Source: Arthonia radiata
Lineage: Eukaryota > Ascomycota > Arthoniomycetes > Arthoniales > Arthoniaceae
Assembly: GCA_002989075.1 (NCBI GenBank)
Contig: PSQN01000015.1
Location: 868,001-932,000 of the forward strand
Direction: 5' to 3'
Length of the DNA stretch: 64,000 nt
In this document: in pieces, positions 43,942 through 58,096 of the stretch
How positions within the stretch are numbered: position 1 is the first letter of the stretch
Layout: every line of letters starts with the position of its first letter
Notes under the pieces: generated by a model
What the model saw: only the letters and a program-made list of their open reading frames with translations
The model's database searches: none
What the model was told of the DNA's origin: nothing
Position numbers and translations under genes: made by a program

Positions 43942-45496
43942 ATGGTATCTGAACGACTAGTCTCCGCCCAGGAGATCAAGCAACACTCATCTCAAAGTGA
44001 TTGCTGGATCGTAGTCGACAACGAAGTATGGGACATCACAAGCTTCGCCCCTGACCACCCGGGTGGCCCTGGCAGTAAGCCATCCCTCATCACGTCACTC
44101 AAGCAACCCCCGGCCAACTCTTCATCCTCAAGTCATATACCAGCACGCCGGCCGCGATGCCTCCGACTCCTTCAACAGCATCCACTCCTACAGTCTCCTC
44201 CCCGACTCCCTCCCATCAAAAGCCCACATCGGCCACCTCGACACCACCGACCTGCCCGCCGATTTCGCCAAACCACCGCCCACCTCAACCCCTGAACTCG
44301 CCATCAACGAAAAGCCACCCCTCCACACCGTCATCTCCGCCCACGACTTCGAAGACATCGCCCGCCGCACCCTCTCCCCCAAAACATGGGCTTTCTACTT
44401 CTCCGCCGCCACCGACTGCCTCACCGCGCGCGCCAACCGCGAATGCCTCGACGCCATCACGTTCCGTCCGCGCCTCATGCGCGACGTCTCCTCGGTCTCC
44501 ACGCGCTCCAAAATCCTAGGGACTGACGTCAGCCTTCCCCTCTTCATCTCCCCCGCCGCACTCGCTAAGCTCGCCCACCTCGACGGCGAGAAAGCCATGG
44601 CCCGTGCCTGCGCATCTCAAGGCATAGTCCAATGCATCTCCTCCAACGCCTCGTTCTCCGTCTCTGAGATCGTGGCGGAAACACCACCCTCCCATCCCTC
44701 CGTCTTCCAATTATACGTAAACCGCGACCGCGCTAAAACCCGCGCACTCCTCGAACACGTCCTCACCCTCCGTCCGCGCATCAAAGCCATCGCTATTACC
44801 ATCGACGCGCCTGTCCCTGGCAAACGGGAGGCCGACGAAAGGCTGAAGGCGGACGATACCATCGCTAGCCCGAATTCTGGTGCGAATGCGGGTAACGATG
44901 CGAAAGGCGGCGGGCTTGGTCGCATTATGGGGAGTTATATTGATCCGAGTCTGAGCTGGGAGGATATCGCTTGGATACGGAGTATCGTTGGAAAGGAGAT
45001 GCCGCTTATGGTGAAGGGCGTGCAGTCTGCTGCTGATGCACGGTTGGCGCTTGGATACGGGTTGCAAGGTATCATTGTGTCGAACCATGGGGGACGGAGT
45101 TTGGACTCTGCGCCGCCCGCTGTTGTTACGCTATTGGAGATGCACCGGTTCGCGCCGGAAGTCTTTGGGAAGTTGGAGATTTGGGTGGATGGCGGCGTGA
45201 GACGAGGGACGGATATCCTGAAGTTGCTGTGTCTGGGTGCGAGTGCTGTGGGTCTGGGTAGGGCGGCGTTGTATGCGGTGAATTATGGGCAGGAGGGTGT
45301 TGAGCATTTGGTTAGTATCTTGAGGGATGAGATGGAGACCGGGATGCGGCTGTTGGGTTGTAGGGGGGTTGGGGAATTGTGGCCGGGGTTGGTGGCGACG
45401 GGGAGAGTGGATGGATGGGTTAGTGAGGTTGAGGAAGGGCATAAGTATGTCAAGTGGCCTAGGAAACCTGAGAGGGGTGCTCGAGCGAAGTTGTAG
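43942..45496 (+). CDS. Flavocytochrome b2-like FMN-dependent 2-hydroxyacid dehydrogenase
   Basis: Two exons (43942-44074, 44133-45496) give 498 aa. A cytochrome b5 domain (about residues 4-80) has heme-ligand His in DHPGGPG and in IYQHAGRDASDSF (the exon junction falls between them). A glycolate/lactate-oxidase type FMN barrel follows (about 110-480) with TWAFYFSAATDCLTAR, PLFISPAALAKLAH, QLYVNRDR, AITIDAPVPGKREADER, VKGVQ, the catalytic His in VSNHGGRSLDSAPP, and VDGGVRRGTDILKLLCLGA. Domain order matches L-lactate dehydrogenase (cytochrome). Unlike yeast Cyb2 there is no mitochondrial presequence before the b5 domain, so location may be cytosolic. Substrate could be lactate or another 2-hydroxyacid. 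Confidence 0.9.
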
Positions 45497-45779
45497 TTCT
45501 CGGAAGAACGAACTTTTTCAGCTTCAAAAATCTCAAGTGTTCGATCACGCATCCTCACACCCTGGTGCGCTCATAGAAAGGCAAGTAGGCATGAAGCATT
45601 CGCGATGTTTAAAATGTCGTACGCGTCCCTTCCACCCTATGGCCACAAATGCTCACTCTCGTTCTCATACTTGCTCGCTGCTATCTGCCTTTACCACCAA
45701 TCATCTTCATATCTGCAACGTAGCCAATCCTCACCCTCTCCCCCCACCCTCACACCAACCTCCCAACCCCCAATCACAA

Positions 45780-47373
<1,594 letters not shown>

Positions 47374-48614
47374 GGTGAAGGGTAGGCTATGTGGGTTTGA
47401 AGAACGATGAAGTTCTTATGGAAGCTGCGAGGGGGAGAAGCACGATCTTAGAAAGCTGTCGTCGTGAGAAATACAGTGAAGAAGGCAATGAGCAGCTATG
47501 AAGACTCTTTCTGCACGCACGCAATAAGAGGAAGCTACTACGGGCAGCAGGAAGTGAGTCAATGACAAGGAAATGCTTAATGATGCAAGAGGCTCGCTTG
47601 GGGTGTATTGCCTAGGCTAACGGTTGTCGAGGGAAGTGCAGTGAATGGCCATTGATAAGGGCGCGACCAATCTCATACGCAAGAGAATCAAGAGCATCTC
47701 CGGCCCAGCTCGGGTGGAGGGGTCGAGCTGGGGATCGGTATCTGAGTTATGGAATTAAAGAAGGACTGCAGGTCTGCTGGCTGGCGCGGGTGTATTTGAT
47801 GCTATTTCACAGCTCATCGTCTCTGGAGGAGACGCTCAACGTGCAATGTTCAGAGTGGACGAACAGGAAGATGGTGGGGGAGCGAGATCGGAGCAAAAGC
47901 GGGTTACGTAAATTGATCTAAGAAGGAAAAACGTATCGCCGATTCGCCGACGGCGCCTCATGGAACCAGGACAAAAACCAGGAGAACGCTCAGGAGCAGC
48001 AATGCCAAACTTGAGCAGACAGACTTCTTTGCATTGCTTTGATTCAGAGTGCCACCGATGATGGTGCTGGGGCTTGAGTAGTAAGCTCTGAGGACATGAC
48101 ATAAACACTTTCCTGTAATCCAGCAGTGCTTCCGTGGAGCACTTCCAATCCTTTTCCAAAATCCAAACCATGTGTTGCTTTTGCAACCTTTCCTGAGTGG
48201 TGATGATGTCCTCCATTGGTGCCCTTGTGGCTTTGCTTGAATGCGACGGCGCTGACGTTGAGCGTTGAGCGCGTTGGCGTGATGGTCGAATGATCTGCTG
48301 CTCAGATGCAGCCGACGGTGATGAGTATTGATGGTGAGTTGATGTAAGGTGATGAATGCTCTGTGATGGCGATGACGATGCAGAGTATCGAGTCCAGTGT
48401 GGTAGCTGTGCTCAAGGCTTGCAACTAGGACGGCGTCACTGATGTGCTTGTTGATGTGACGGTAGGACGCTCAGGTGTGATGCTGTCATCTGGTGATGCT
48501 TTATGAGAGCGGTGAGTCGATACCAGCTGCTGTGCTTCAGGCTTGTAATCAGAGTGGTTGAGTGACGACGGCGTGAATGAGGTCAGTATGCCGAGGCTGA
48601 TGAGAGCCAATCGA
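47374..48614. other. Intergenic region with TGATG-rich simple sequence
   Basis: No gene is supported. From about 48290 to 48610 the strand is rich in TGATG/GATGA motifs (low complexity). An ATG frame on the minus strand (48216-47836, 126 codons) has no family features. Confidence 0.45.
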
Positions 48615-49466
48615 TCATGCTGTAGTCCAGCATTGCTGAGGCTGAGCAGGTGACATGGCCTTTGATGGTTTCAAACCAGGCCAATAGTGTGACGGCGTCG
48701 AAGATGACCAAAGGGCACCGCGTTCAGGAACCTTGTCGTAAACCTTGGCCCACTCGACCACAGCCTTCATGCTGTCGAGCGTAAGGCCCCATTGATAGCC
48801 GGCCTTACCATTCCTTTTGAACCAGCGCAGGTTCTTCGGCTCAACGCGCCACGTTTGTTGCACGCTGAGATAGCTGGGCTTCTCGAGGCTCTGTCCAAGA
48901 GGCATGCGCAGGATAGCAACCCGGTCGTCGGGGTTCTTGTATCTGAAGTGCATGTCAAGGTAGTCGGGGTGCTGGTTGTACATGTAGCGCATCTGCTCTG
49001 TGCGCACCTGAGCGGAGGAGGAGTCGTGGTACTTCTGTCGTAGTGGATGGTTGTCGAATGAGGTGAGCAGGTAGACGTTGACGATGCCGGTGATGGGGTC
49101 GACCGACTCGACGATTGCTGGGTGGTCGTATGGCTTTGAATGAGTGAATTCGGCGTCTTCGAGCAGGACAGAGTCTTCTGAGACTGTGTGGGGAATCTTG
49201 ACCAGCATTCCAGGCTTGAGTCGTTCGCCTTCGAGGCCATGGTGATCGTACTGGTGTATGGCTGGCTCCTGAAGAGCAGCCCGAGCACACCTTTGGTGGA
49301 GCCAATTGCCTTCTGGGTGGGAGTGCCGTCGTGGAGGCGCAAGTTGAGCTGGTGTGGCGGTGAATTGGCCCATTGGAGGGGGCGCTGGTGCAGTTTTTGG
49401 CTTGCTGGCAGCCGGAAAGGATGATGCCCGTCGGTGTGGAGGGACGTAAGCCGGGGGTTGGGCCAT
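48615..49466 (-). CDS. Uncharacterised fungal protein
   Basis: Single exon, 283 aa. The first 60 residues are Pro/Ala/Arg-rich and disordered (MAQPPAYVPPHRRASSFPAAS). The rest looks folded: LKPGMLVKIPHTV (about residues 82-94), DHPAIVESVDPITGIVNVYLLTSF (part of a beta-rich core, about 116-140), YLSVQQTWRVEPKNLRWFKRNG and YQWGLTLDSMKAVVEWAKVY near the end. The pattern (short beta barrel with a G-x-LV-x-x-P opening and paired Leu/Val/Trp strands) recalls small SH3-like or PemK-like barrels found in fungal lineage-specific families, but I do not recognise a named family. No signal peptide or membrane segment. Likely real by composition and codon use. Confidence 0.6.
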   Translation of the reverse strand: MAQPPAYVPPHRRASSFPAASKPKTAPAPPPMGQFTATPAQLAPPRRHSHPEGNWLHQRCARAALQEPAIHQYDHHGLEGERLKPGMLVKIPHTVSEDSVLLEDAEFTHSKPYDHPAIVESVDPITGIVNVYLLTSFDNHPLRQKYHDSSSAQVRTEQMRYMYNQHPDYLDMHFRYKNPDDRVAILRMPLGQSLEKPSYLSVQQTWRVEPKNLRWFKRNGKAGYQWGLTLDSMKAVVEWAKVYDKVPERGALWSSSTPSHYWPGLKPSKAMSPAQPQQCWTTA

Positions 49467-52400
49467 GATAATGACAGCGGTGGTGAGGTCAGAAAGAATG
49501 TTCAGGGCAGAATAGATCGATGCCTTTTCTGAGCGAGTGAACTATAGCCAAAGTGATTGAATAGTGTATGCTATAGTGAAATCTGACAGAATGCTGTGTA
49601 TATCATGCAGAAAGAGAAAGAAAGGAAGGACTGAAAGAAAGCCAGGCAGCAGAGCATTTTATGCAAATAGGGCACGAGATGAATGGCATTTTTCGAGGGC
49701 TCATGACGAGAGTGTGTGCTCACGGTGACTGCATTTGAGCGTGGTTCAAGACGTGTGGCGATGCTATGGTGGAGCAGAAGCTTCGACGAGGATGGAAAGG
49801 TGTGTAATCATGCCAGATGCTGTACCAAGGGAATCATGAGGTGAAATGTGGGGTTGCCGGCGATGGTGAGGTTCATAGTGGTGCCGTGAGGAAGCGAAAA
49901 GCTCGAGGAGCATGGCAGGCTTGCCGTCGACAGACACGACGAGGTCAATTGTCATTGAGAGGTCTACTACGTGTAAAAAGCGACGGTAGGGAGGTATACG
50001 CGGACTGTGATTTGCTGCTGCTTTTCCCCAACGCAAACCTGGTCTCGAAGGTTATTCAAAAATCTTTATTGTATCCACTGCCGTCATCATGATATCGATC
50101 GTGGGGTTATGACAAGACTGTCAAGGTCACGCAACCGGTTTTGCCCGGGCTCGCTCTCGTACAGCCTCCCAGAATGTTCGGTGGTCATTTGAAGCCTATG
50201 AATATGGTCAACGATCGACAGTATGAAGTCGAGGACGGCGAGGGTACCTGACGGTAGCGGCTTGAAGATCTGGGGTACGTGTCCGCGTGGGGTTTGAATT
50301 GTGGTACCGGGCACTAGTGCGTGGCCAAAGACGGCGCTGGTGTTGGGGCAGCGATACCGGTGCCAACAAAACGATGACCTCGCTGATTGGACCCGTAGTG
50401 GTGCGCAAGTACTGACGTGTCCCTGCGTGGGGCTTGCGCCTGATCGGCAGATTGACCATGACAATGAATCAGACGGGCGATAGCGGGGGCGACAGGGCAA
50501 GGTCACTACGACGACATGACGCCAGCGACCGGTAGAAGGTGCGAGAAGCTCAGCTTCTTGAGACGCGTGCTGTCGACGGCGAGTGCTCTGGGGCTTCCTA
50601 ACATGATCTGTCGATTACTTGTCATGGATAGTGAGGTGTAGGGCCAGACTGTAGCGTAGTCAGGGCTCCAAGTGATTTTGAACATCGTGTGGCTCTGCAG
50701 ACCGAAGCAGGCCACACGGTCCCTAGATGTGTTGAACCCCTAAGATGCGGCTACTGTATAGCAAGTTGTTACCCCAAATGTCAGCACTTACCCTGAATGT
50801 ATAAACATTGGTCGCGACTTCCCTTCTCGTCCCCGACATGATACTAGCGTCCGGAGTGACACGAACAGTGCTGTTTGACCTCAAGCCTGTACTCTAGCAT
50901 CAGCAGTAGCATTATGTTCCTGAGGTATAATCATCAATTTGTATTGTTCACGCCAACGTCTGCGTTGGGTCTCCGGCCGGCGTCGATGTTTCCCGTGACC
51001 CTTCGTGTGCTGTGACGCCGCCCCGCAAGTGCACTCAGTGGTTTTCGACAACTGGCTATGACGGGTATCAAAGCACAATCGTACGCGACAGACTGCTCTT
51101 CGTTTATCTGGGCCATGGTAAATCTTGTCGTTGTGTAGGCTGCGTTTAGCGACGCCGTTATGGGTCGCATTATACATCATAAACAGGTCTAGCACCCGTG
51201 TCAAAGACCACAACATCATACTTCTGCTATGGCAGGTTTGTATGCATATATTCTTCATTCTGCTTCCTGGACGAATAGCCATTACTGGGAACTTGAACGG
51301 TATCGTGTTGCTCTGTCCGACAGGGGGCTAATGACGTGAAAGCCATCAGCGGCGACAGCAACAGTAGCAGAGTATGAAAGTAATTTTTCATGATCGATTC
51401 TTTCTCCAAGTCCATATCATTTCACTGCTGTTTTTCTTGAGCAGAAAAGAAAGGCTCGACGCATATGTAAATGGAAGAAGTAAAGGAGAGAGTATCATGC
51501 CCGCGACACGGCGACGGCCAGTCTCACCATTTTCTTCAACGGACTTGCAACGATAAGTACCTGGAGCTAGTGCTTTACTTGACACTAGATCTAGTCAGCT
51601 TCATGCTAGAGGGGCCGACGTCCAGAATACTGGGACCAGTCCACTCCAAAGGTGTCTCAGCAACATACAAGACCATCGAGCAATGTCACACAGGTTCATC
51701 AATGCCTGATTCAACCCATTAGCAACGCGCAGATCCCTCAAGGCCATCAACGTAAACAGCAGCAACGGTACTTCATCGCAGTCTCAGTCAGACATCGTCA
51801 ACAACGCACTCGAGCGCAGATGCCCCTGAGGTAACCAACAGCGACTTCAACACCCCGCTTCGACCACACAATTACTCGCTCGAAAGACATGAAGTCAACC
51901 AAGAAGAGACGAAAGCAAGGCCAACGTCGACGAAAACTCTGGATCAACCCGCCGGAAAGACGGGCAGAAAACATGGAAGCAATTAGCGACGATGGCTAAG
52001 CTAGGGGCGGCAACCCGAGGCGATCGATGAGGCGGTGGGGAGACGGCTTTAACGGTGTTGAGCTGGCTTGGCTGATCATCATTGCGTGTCGAGAGGGTCA
52101 TAAATGTGAGGGTGATGAAATAGTGGACTGCGCCGGAGTTGGCGTAAAGGGTTGGTGGTGGCGTCTGAGTGCGGCAGAGACAGGTGGGCGATGGCAGAGG
52201 TGGGAAGTAAGAGCATCAGGGGTCATTCCCCAGGCTCGGGTTAGCATGCAAGCGATGGACTGGGTTCGATAGTACGCAGAAGGCGCCCAAGATGTCGGGA
52301 CCGGAGCAGAGATGCGTAAGTGAAATCAGGGGGCGTGATGAGTGGGAGGTGGGACGCATCAGGAGAGGGAGAGAAAGCTCAAGACTGCAGAAAGCGCCAG

Positions 52401-53106
52401 CGTTGCGGGTTTAGAGGGATGTCGTCAGAGCCTTCAAAGCACTGAGGAGCAATGTTAGGATCAGGTCGGCAGTGAGGCTGTATAGAATTGTGCGTGCCAT
52501 TCTGCACACCGCCCAGGGTACGCAGTAAGACTACCATCAACATCGACTGACGTTCTAGATGTCCCATACATGAGGATGGTGCTTTCTAAGAAGCTGGTAG
52601 GACTCCACATGGCAGAGCACGGTGCCGATGATGGGAACTTCCGCCCGCACAGAAACTATGTAGGGGCATGGGAGCTCAGCGAGAAGACGCCTGAAAGCGT
52701 AGCGGTGACGATAGACTCAGAGATCGTTTCATTATCTATTGGTGGGTAGGAGTTGGAGGACAGCAATCGCTGGGAGCCAACCACGATTTGTATTTCAAGA
52801 CCGCAAAGGTGATGTGTGAGCAATAAGAACTTCCATTGGGTATCATCGAAAAGCATTTCTAGCTAAGGATAAACCGTGTGCTCAGACAGCACAGCCATTC
52901 ACCAAAAATCATCAGAGCGTACACATCCATCTCTTGTATGTCGTCCCTGCTGTTCATCAACATAAGCATTTCATTCGCCCGCATATTAGCTTTTCCCATT
53001 CAATCGTACAAGTCTTTTCCGCGTAAAGCATGAACTTATCCAAGGGTCGAACGTTGCAATACATTCTGATTGCAACACGACATCATCAGACCGCTCTGAC
53101 AAGTGC
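49467..53106. other. Gene-poor 3.6-kb region
   Basis: I found no convincing gene in this long stretch. Frames up to about 140 codons occur (for example minus 50506-50087), but they lack family motifs and splice support. No terminal repeats, transposase-like frames or strong AT bias are obvious by eye. It could hold promoters, non-coding RNA or decayed sequence. Confidence 0.45.
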
Positions 53107-55175
53107 TCAGACAGACCGGTGATGCATCGGTGGCTGTTGAGCATTCCACGGCGCCGTTGGGAATCGGAGATTAGACTCGTGTACAGCAAAGGTCTGAGCT
53201 TTCACAGCCTGGAGGATGATGGTCAGTATCGCTGCATGCACGAGGACCCAAAGAAGAGGCAAAATCACTCACCTTGTCGACTATACTTCCAGGCGGAATG
53301 ACTGCTCCAGCACCAATCGTGATGCCTGGAAGCACAATGCTACCACCACCAATGTACACACCATCTTCAACGGAGATGGGATGCGCAACCGACAACCGTT
53401 TTGGCGGCGGCATCATTGAATTGTGTCGTAATTGTGTTCGATCGATGTCCTGGCTGAAGAACTTCACGTCTGGGCCAATAATGCAATTTCGTCCAATCTT
53501 GACGGTGCACGCGTCCAGCATCGTGCAATTCCGTCCGATCTCGGTGTTGTCGCCGATTCTGACATTGAAGCCGTAATCACAGTGAAAGGGCGCCTGTACC
53601 TCGGCGCCCATACCGATTTGACCACTGCGTAAGTCTGCCACGCCCCGGGGAGAGCTCGAAGTAGGATCTCGACCTTCGATGATGGCTCTAAAGCGATCGG
53701 CCTTTTCGTGTGGCTTCAATGTGCTGGGGTCCTCACAGCCCTTGTTGAACGCATACAAAAACTTCGCGCATCTTTCGCGGTCTTGGCGCAGGCTGTGATC
53801 ATTAGGGTCAAAAGAGGTCTGATTGACCATCTTCTCTTTCTCGGTGCGGACATTACTCGACAGCGCCATTTGCGCCATGTTCTGAGGCGAGCCGCGCGCG
53901 TACGGTGCCGGAGCCATCGAAGAGCTCAGCGCCATCGAGCCCGGCGGTGGCAGCTGCTTCTTTTCTCGCCCAAAGTCTGGCATTGTTGGAATGCTTTGGC
54001 CATAGTCATGTCGCATGCTTTCGCTTGCGAAGGGCGAAATGTGAGTATCAGCAAAGTTCCGAGAATACGACGGTGGCAGGCCTGGATCGATGAAGCCTCG
54101 TGATGGATCGTCGCGGACAGGTAAAGGTGGGCGGGAGTGGTCACCGTTATCTGGAGGCGGGTGGTAATACATAGCATTGGGAGGGAACGGAGGCGTTGTG
54201 TAGGCCACGGTGCCGTGCACGGCAAAGGGTCCGCCGTCTGGTTTCTGCATTATCGGTGGTTGTAGCGAGCCATGTCTTAGCTGATGTGTCTGCGAATATC
54301 CTTTGCAATCGAAGCCACCTCGCTGACAATTGGTACACATAGGCTTGGCCTCATCACACTTCTTCTTGCGCTCTCGGCATGTCAAACAGCCTGTTTTTGT
54401 ACGGTTCGCGAAGTTTCTGTTTGAAGTCAGTGTGCCTCAAGTCACCAAAATTGATCGAGGCATGCGCACCTTTTCCTTTGCTTTTGCATGTGGGGTGCGC
54501 TGACTCCTGGCAATGATTGCAACTGCTGATCAGATGACTGCTGCCCTTGCGTGTTTTGCTGACCGTCAGGCCCACCCGGCTGAGAATAATCCTGAGGCGG
54601 CGCATTGCCGTTGGTATGCTGCATGTGATAGCTACCGTTTGGTTGCGGGTGTTGACCGTCTCTATCAAAGGCCTGCATAAGCCGTGACTCTGTGGTGGTG
54701 TCGTCCATTGACGAGCGCTGCTGATGCCAATGGTTGCTGTTGTTCGGATTCGTGTATGCCAACTTGTTCGTGTGTGCGTTGGGCTCCTGCGTGGTGTATG
54801 GTGCGCCGTTGGGTTGTCCATTTGTGATCGGCGGCAATGTCTCCGTCTGCGTCTGCACCTGGGAGGTAGGAGGTGCATTATGTTGTCTTTGCGAGCTATT
54901 GGAGTGGGGTGAGCTTCCTTCGACATCGTCCCGCTTCCGTTTCCTGCTCTCACTGTCTTCGACGCGGTAGTGGGAGGACTCATCGGGTCTCGAGTTCGCA
55001 AACATGTGGCTGTCCATATGTTCTGAGTGGTTTGTGTACGGTCGGGGGCGATTAGACCAAGAGGGTGGGCTTGCTCCGTTGACGGCGGTGAATCCTGCGG
55101 GAGGTTGCTGGTACTGATCAGCTTGGATGGCCCAAACTTTACGTACGCATTCCTCACCTGAGTGGCCACGCTCAT
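53107..55175 (-). CDS. Zn2Cys6 zinc-cluster / maltose-acetyltransferase fusion protein
   Basis: Four exons on the minus strand (55175-55158, 55113-54470, 54416-53273, 53208-53107) close in phase to 635 aa. The N-terminal 220 residues are disordered (Gln/Asn/Ser/Pro-rich, with basic ESRKRKRDD). A GAL4-type cluster follows at about 230-259 (GCLTCRERKKKCDEAKPMCTNC and then DCKGY). After a Pro-rich linker comes a Mac (maltose O-acetyltransferase N-terminal) segment (DRERCAKFLYAFNKGCED, about 430-480) and left-handed beta-helix hexapeptide repeats (FNVRIGDNTEIGRNC, VKIGRNCIIGPDV, GVYIGGGSIVLPG, about 505-600). The His in APFHCDYG could be tested as an active-site candidate. Such fusions recur in ascomycetes; whether it acetylates sugars, binds DNA, or both is unknown. 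The six-codon first exon is the least certain part. Confidence 0.85.
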
Positions 55176-58096
55176 AACTAGGGCAGCCAGCTCGACAACC
55201 AGCTACCGAAGCGCGACCCTGACGGGTGCTCAAACCAAATAGAGTCGACGATGAAGCAGCCAAAACGTCCTATGCGAAAGCTTGGCGACCTAGCTGCAGG
55301 GAGCGCAAAGCTCGTCTGTTGCGCGCGCTCGAAGTACGAGGTGTTGGACGCACGGTGGTCGTTTGGCGCGGCAGGGCGCGTCAAACGCGCCAAGTCTTTG
55401 GATTTGCGCGGCAAGCAAGCTGCAAGGGATGGACGCAGTAAGAAGGAGTCCGAGTGAGGACTTGACGAGCTTCACAGCGCGCAAGGAGTCCCGAGAACTT
55501 CAATTGAGGTGTTGTGAGAGTGAAGATGGAAACAAAGATCGAGCAGAATGTCTGGATAGCGGGCCGCTCGCTTGTGGCGGCAGCTTCCGACGAGGATGAA
55601 ACTGATGACGGCAGTCGGTTGGTCGTGGCTATGCCTGAGCGTCAAGGGCGTTTGTTTGCACAGCTGGCTGTTGCAGATGGACAAAGGTACAGTGACGGTG
55701 GAAAGCGCGCGCGTAGGAGAGAAGGAAAGAAGGCGAACGTCCAGGCGGCAGAGCAATATGAGAGGACTGGTTGGGCCAGGTTCAACTGTGATGGACCCAG
55801 AGAGGTGCGGAGAGGGGGGACTATTGGAGCGTGAAAGATGCGCATTAGTCGCCGGGGGAGATGGATGCTAGGCGCTTGCATGCAGCGTCCCTAAAGTAAA
55901 CGCTGTGAGCCAGCTACGTCTTCTGAGCACTGCGTCTGTGATTGGAGCACCACCAATATTCTGCTTAAGCGCCAGCTCTGCTCGACGCGCAAGCGCTCCC
56001 TGCTAACGCTTTCTGCGCGCTGGCCGCTGCCTCGCGGCTTCAAAGCGCCAGCCGTTCGGTGCGCGCTCATTCGATGCGCCCGCCATCCTTCACACGGACC
56101 CCAATCAGCCCCATGGCTCGCCTTTCCCTCCTTATCTGCTCTGTCCGCCGAGACATCCGCAGACACTGCTGTATTCGAGAAGTCCCTCCGTGTTTTCTCC
56201 GCGCTTGTTTGCGCTCAATCCTGCGACAACTTTGACATCATTTCGTGGGAAAGAACGCGGCCACCGTAGGATGTAGACAAGCGGCCAAGGGCGGTGATCG
56301 ACGACTCAACGTGCTGCAAGGATGCGGCGAAGCACGAGCTTGAGTGACTCGCAAATGGTAACGGATGGACAGCTGCCGGTGGCGATCAGAGCTCCCGCGT
56401 TCGAACAAGCGCGTGTAATGCTTCTTTGCGGCATGGCATTGGTGCCGCCACGAATCGCTAGATCTGACTGCTGCATCTGCGATTTGACGATTTTCTCACA
56501 GAACCCCTCGTTTCAAGAAGTCACCTGTGCTTTTGCGCTTTCGCAGCAAGCTTTCGTGCCTTGCTATTCGTGCCTGCGTCGGCAGCGAGCTTACGACTCC
56601 TCACGCTGGGCGCATATCGCTTATTGGAGAGCCTAACGGCCTCTCGTCTGACGCTTCTCTAGCCGCCCGTATGACTGGGACTCTGCAAGTATTGATACAT
56701 ACCTTCTTCACAATGGGTCACGCGCATAGATGATCGCAACCTTGCTCGATTCTCCTACAGTAGCCAAATCTCGAGATCGTATTCGTGCCCGATGTCAGCG
56801 CCCCGAATCTCGAGCTTGTAGTGGCACTGTTGTGAAAGTAGCTATGGATTAGCTCGCCTTTTCTTTGTGTGTACTCCTATGCAACGGCTGTTCACTGATA
56901 TATGCAACCTACCGCTCCACTGTCACGACTACATAAAGAACGGGGAACATGGACCGGCCTTGCGAAAGTGGGTCCTGAATGCTGTATAACTCGATCTGAT
57001 ATTGTGCGACCTCCAAGTCCTTCACTCCAACATGCTGCAGAGCGTGGGACATGTTCGAGACGGTGAGAATGAAGTTGCTGGGGCAAAGCAGCCAGTGATC
57101 GCGCCGCTGCTGATCCCGATTCCCACCAGCCCTTTCAGCTGCTCGTTAGCGCCCCGTGTGTTCGGCGCCAGGCGCCGCGCTTTTCGTGGTTCCGTCGCTT
57201 CACTGCTGCGCTAGACGCTCGAGCTGCATAGTGCGCTAGGCGCTCTGCTGAGCGGCGGCTGTTTGCATGCCCTTGCTTGCCGACCGCTGCACAGACGACC
57301 ACACGCGCGCTGCTCTTTTGCTCGTGCCTGGCTTGATGTTTGGTTGCGAAATCCCTGAAATCGATGGCCAAAAGTGACCCGTCTTTTCCGTAATCGCGTC
57401 GTACAGCCTCCGCCACGCACATCGTTGGGGATCAGAGGCTCGTTCGATTGGATACAGTCCTTCACGGTAAGCGTCGAGAGAGCAACGTTGAAGATGACAT
57501 CTCGCTTCAGTGTTGCGGCGTGATATTTTCCTCTATCGACGGCCTCTACACTCCAGAGTAGTACCTGATGATCCAAGGTGTATGAGAGAGGACTGAAGGA
57601 GTGGACTTACGATTTGTCAGTCTTCAGAACCCAGTTCAATCGTCAGACCAGCGTTGAACTTCGCTCAGCTTTGATTAAGCAGGCGGTAAAGAAGATTCAT
57701 GGTACTAGCATCTAAGCTGGCTACCTTGTGTAGGCGTTTGTTCTTTTACAGCTGCATGAGTATCTCGAAGAGGGCACGGCCTGACAACCTATCGTGATGC
57801 TCACGGCATGCGATGCTGCACATCGGTGAATAGATCTCCCGCATTCTCACCTGAAAAGAACCACTATCTACAGATGAGTCGTAAGATGAACAAACACTTA
57901 AGCTGGTAGCAGCAGATGAAGTGAGGTCAATGTTTACACACGTGATAAAGTGTGGCCCATAGCAACGCGCTCCTTCCCTTTCCACTTTTTACGCTGAGAC
58001 GCTCCTTCCCTTTGGAAATGAAACTACGTCTTCTAACTTCTGCCTCTTCTTCCACTCTTCCACTCTTCATTTTGTCATTCTACTCCGCACATCGCT
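55176..58096. other. Intergenic region, no gene supported
   Basis: About 2.9 kb upstream of the fusion gene and before the SIM protein. Several short GC-rich frames overlap on both strands near 55230-55880 and 56320-57580. None has an ATG start with protein-like motifs or supporting splice sites. Confidence 0.45.

Noticed and set aside
47836-48216. 126-codon ATG frame on the minus strand
   Set aside because: No domain, no splice support, and it overlaps flanking low-complexity sequence; insufficient evidence.
50087-50506. 139-codon minus-strand frame in the gene-poor region
   Set aside because: No conserved motif and no coherent start context; treated as non-coding.
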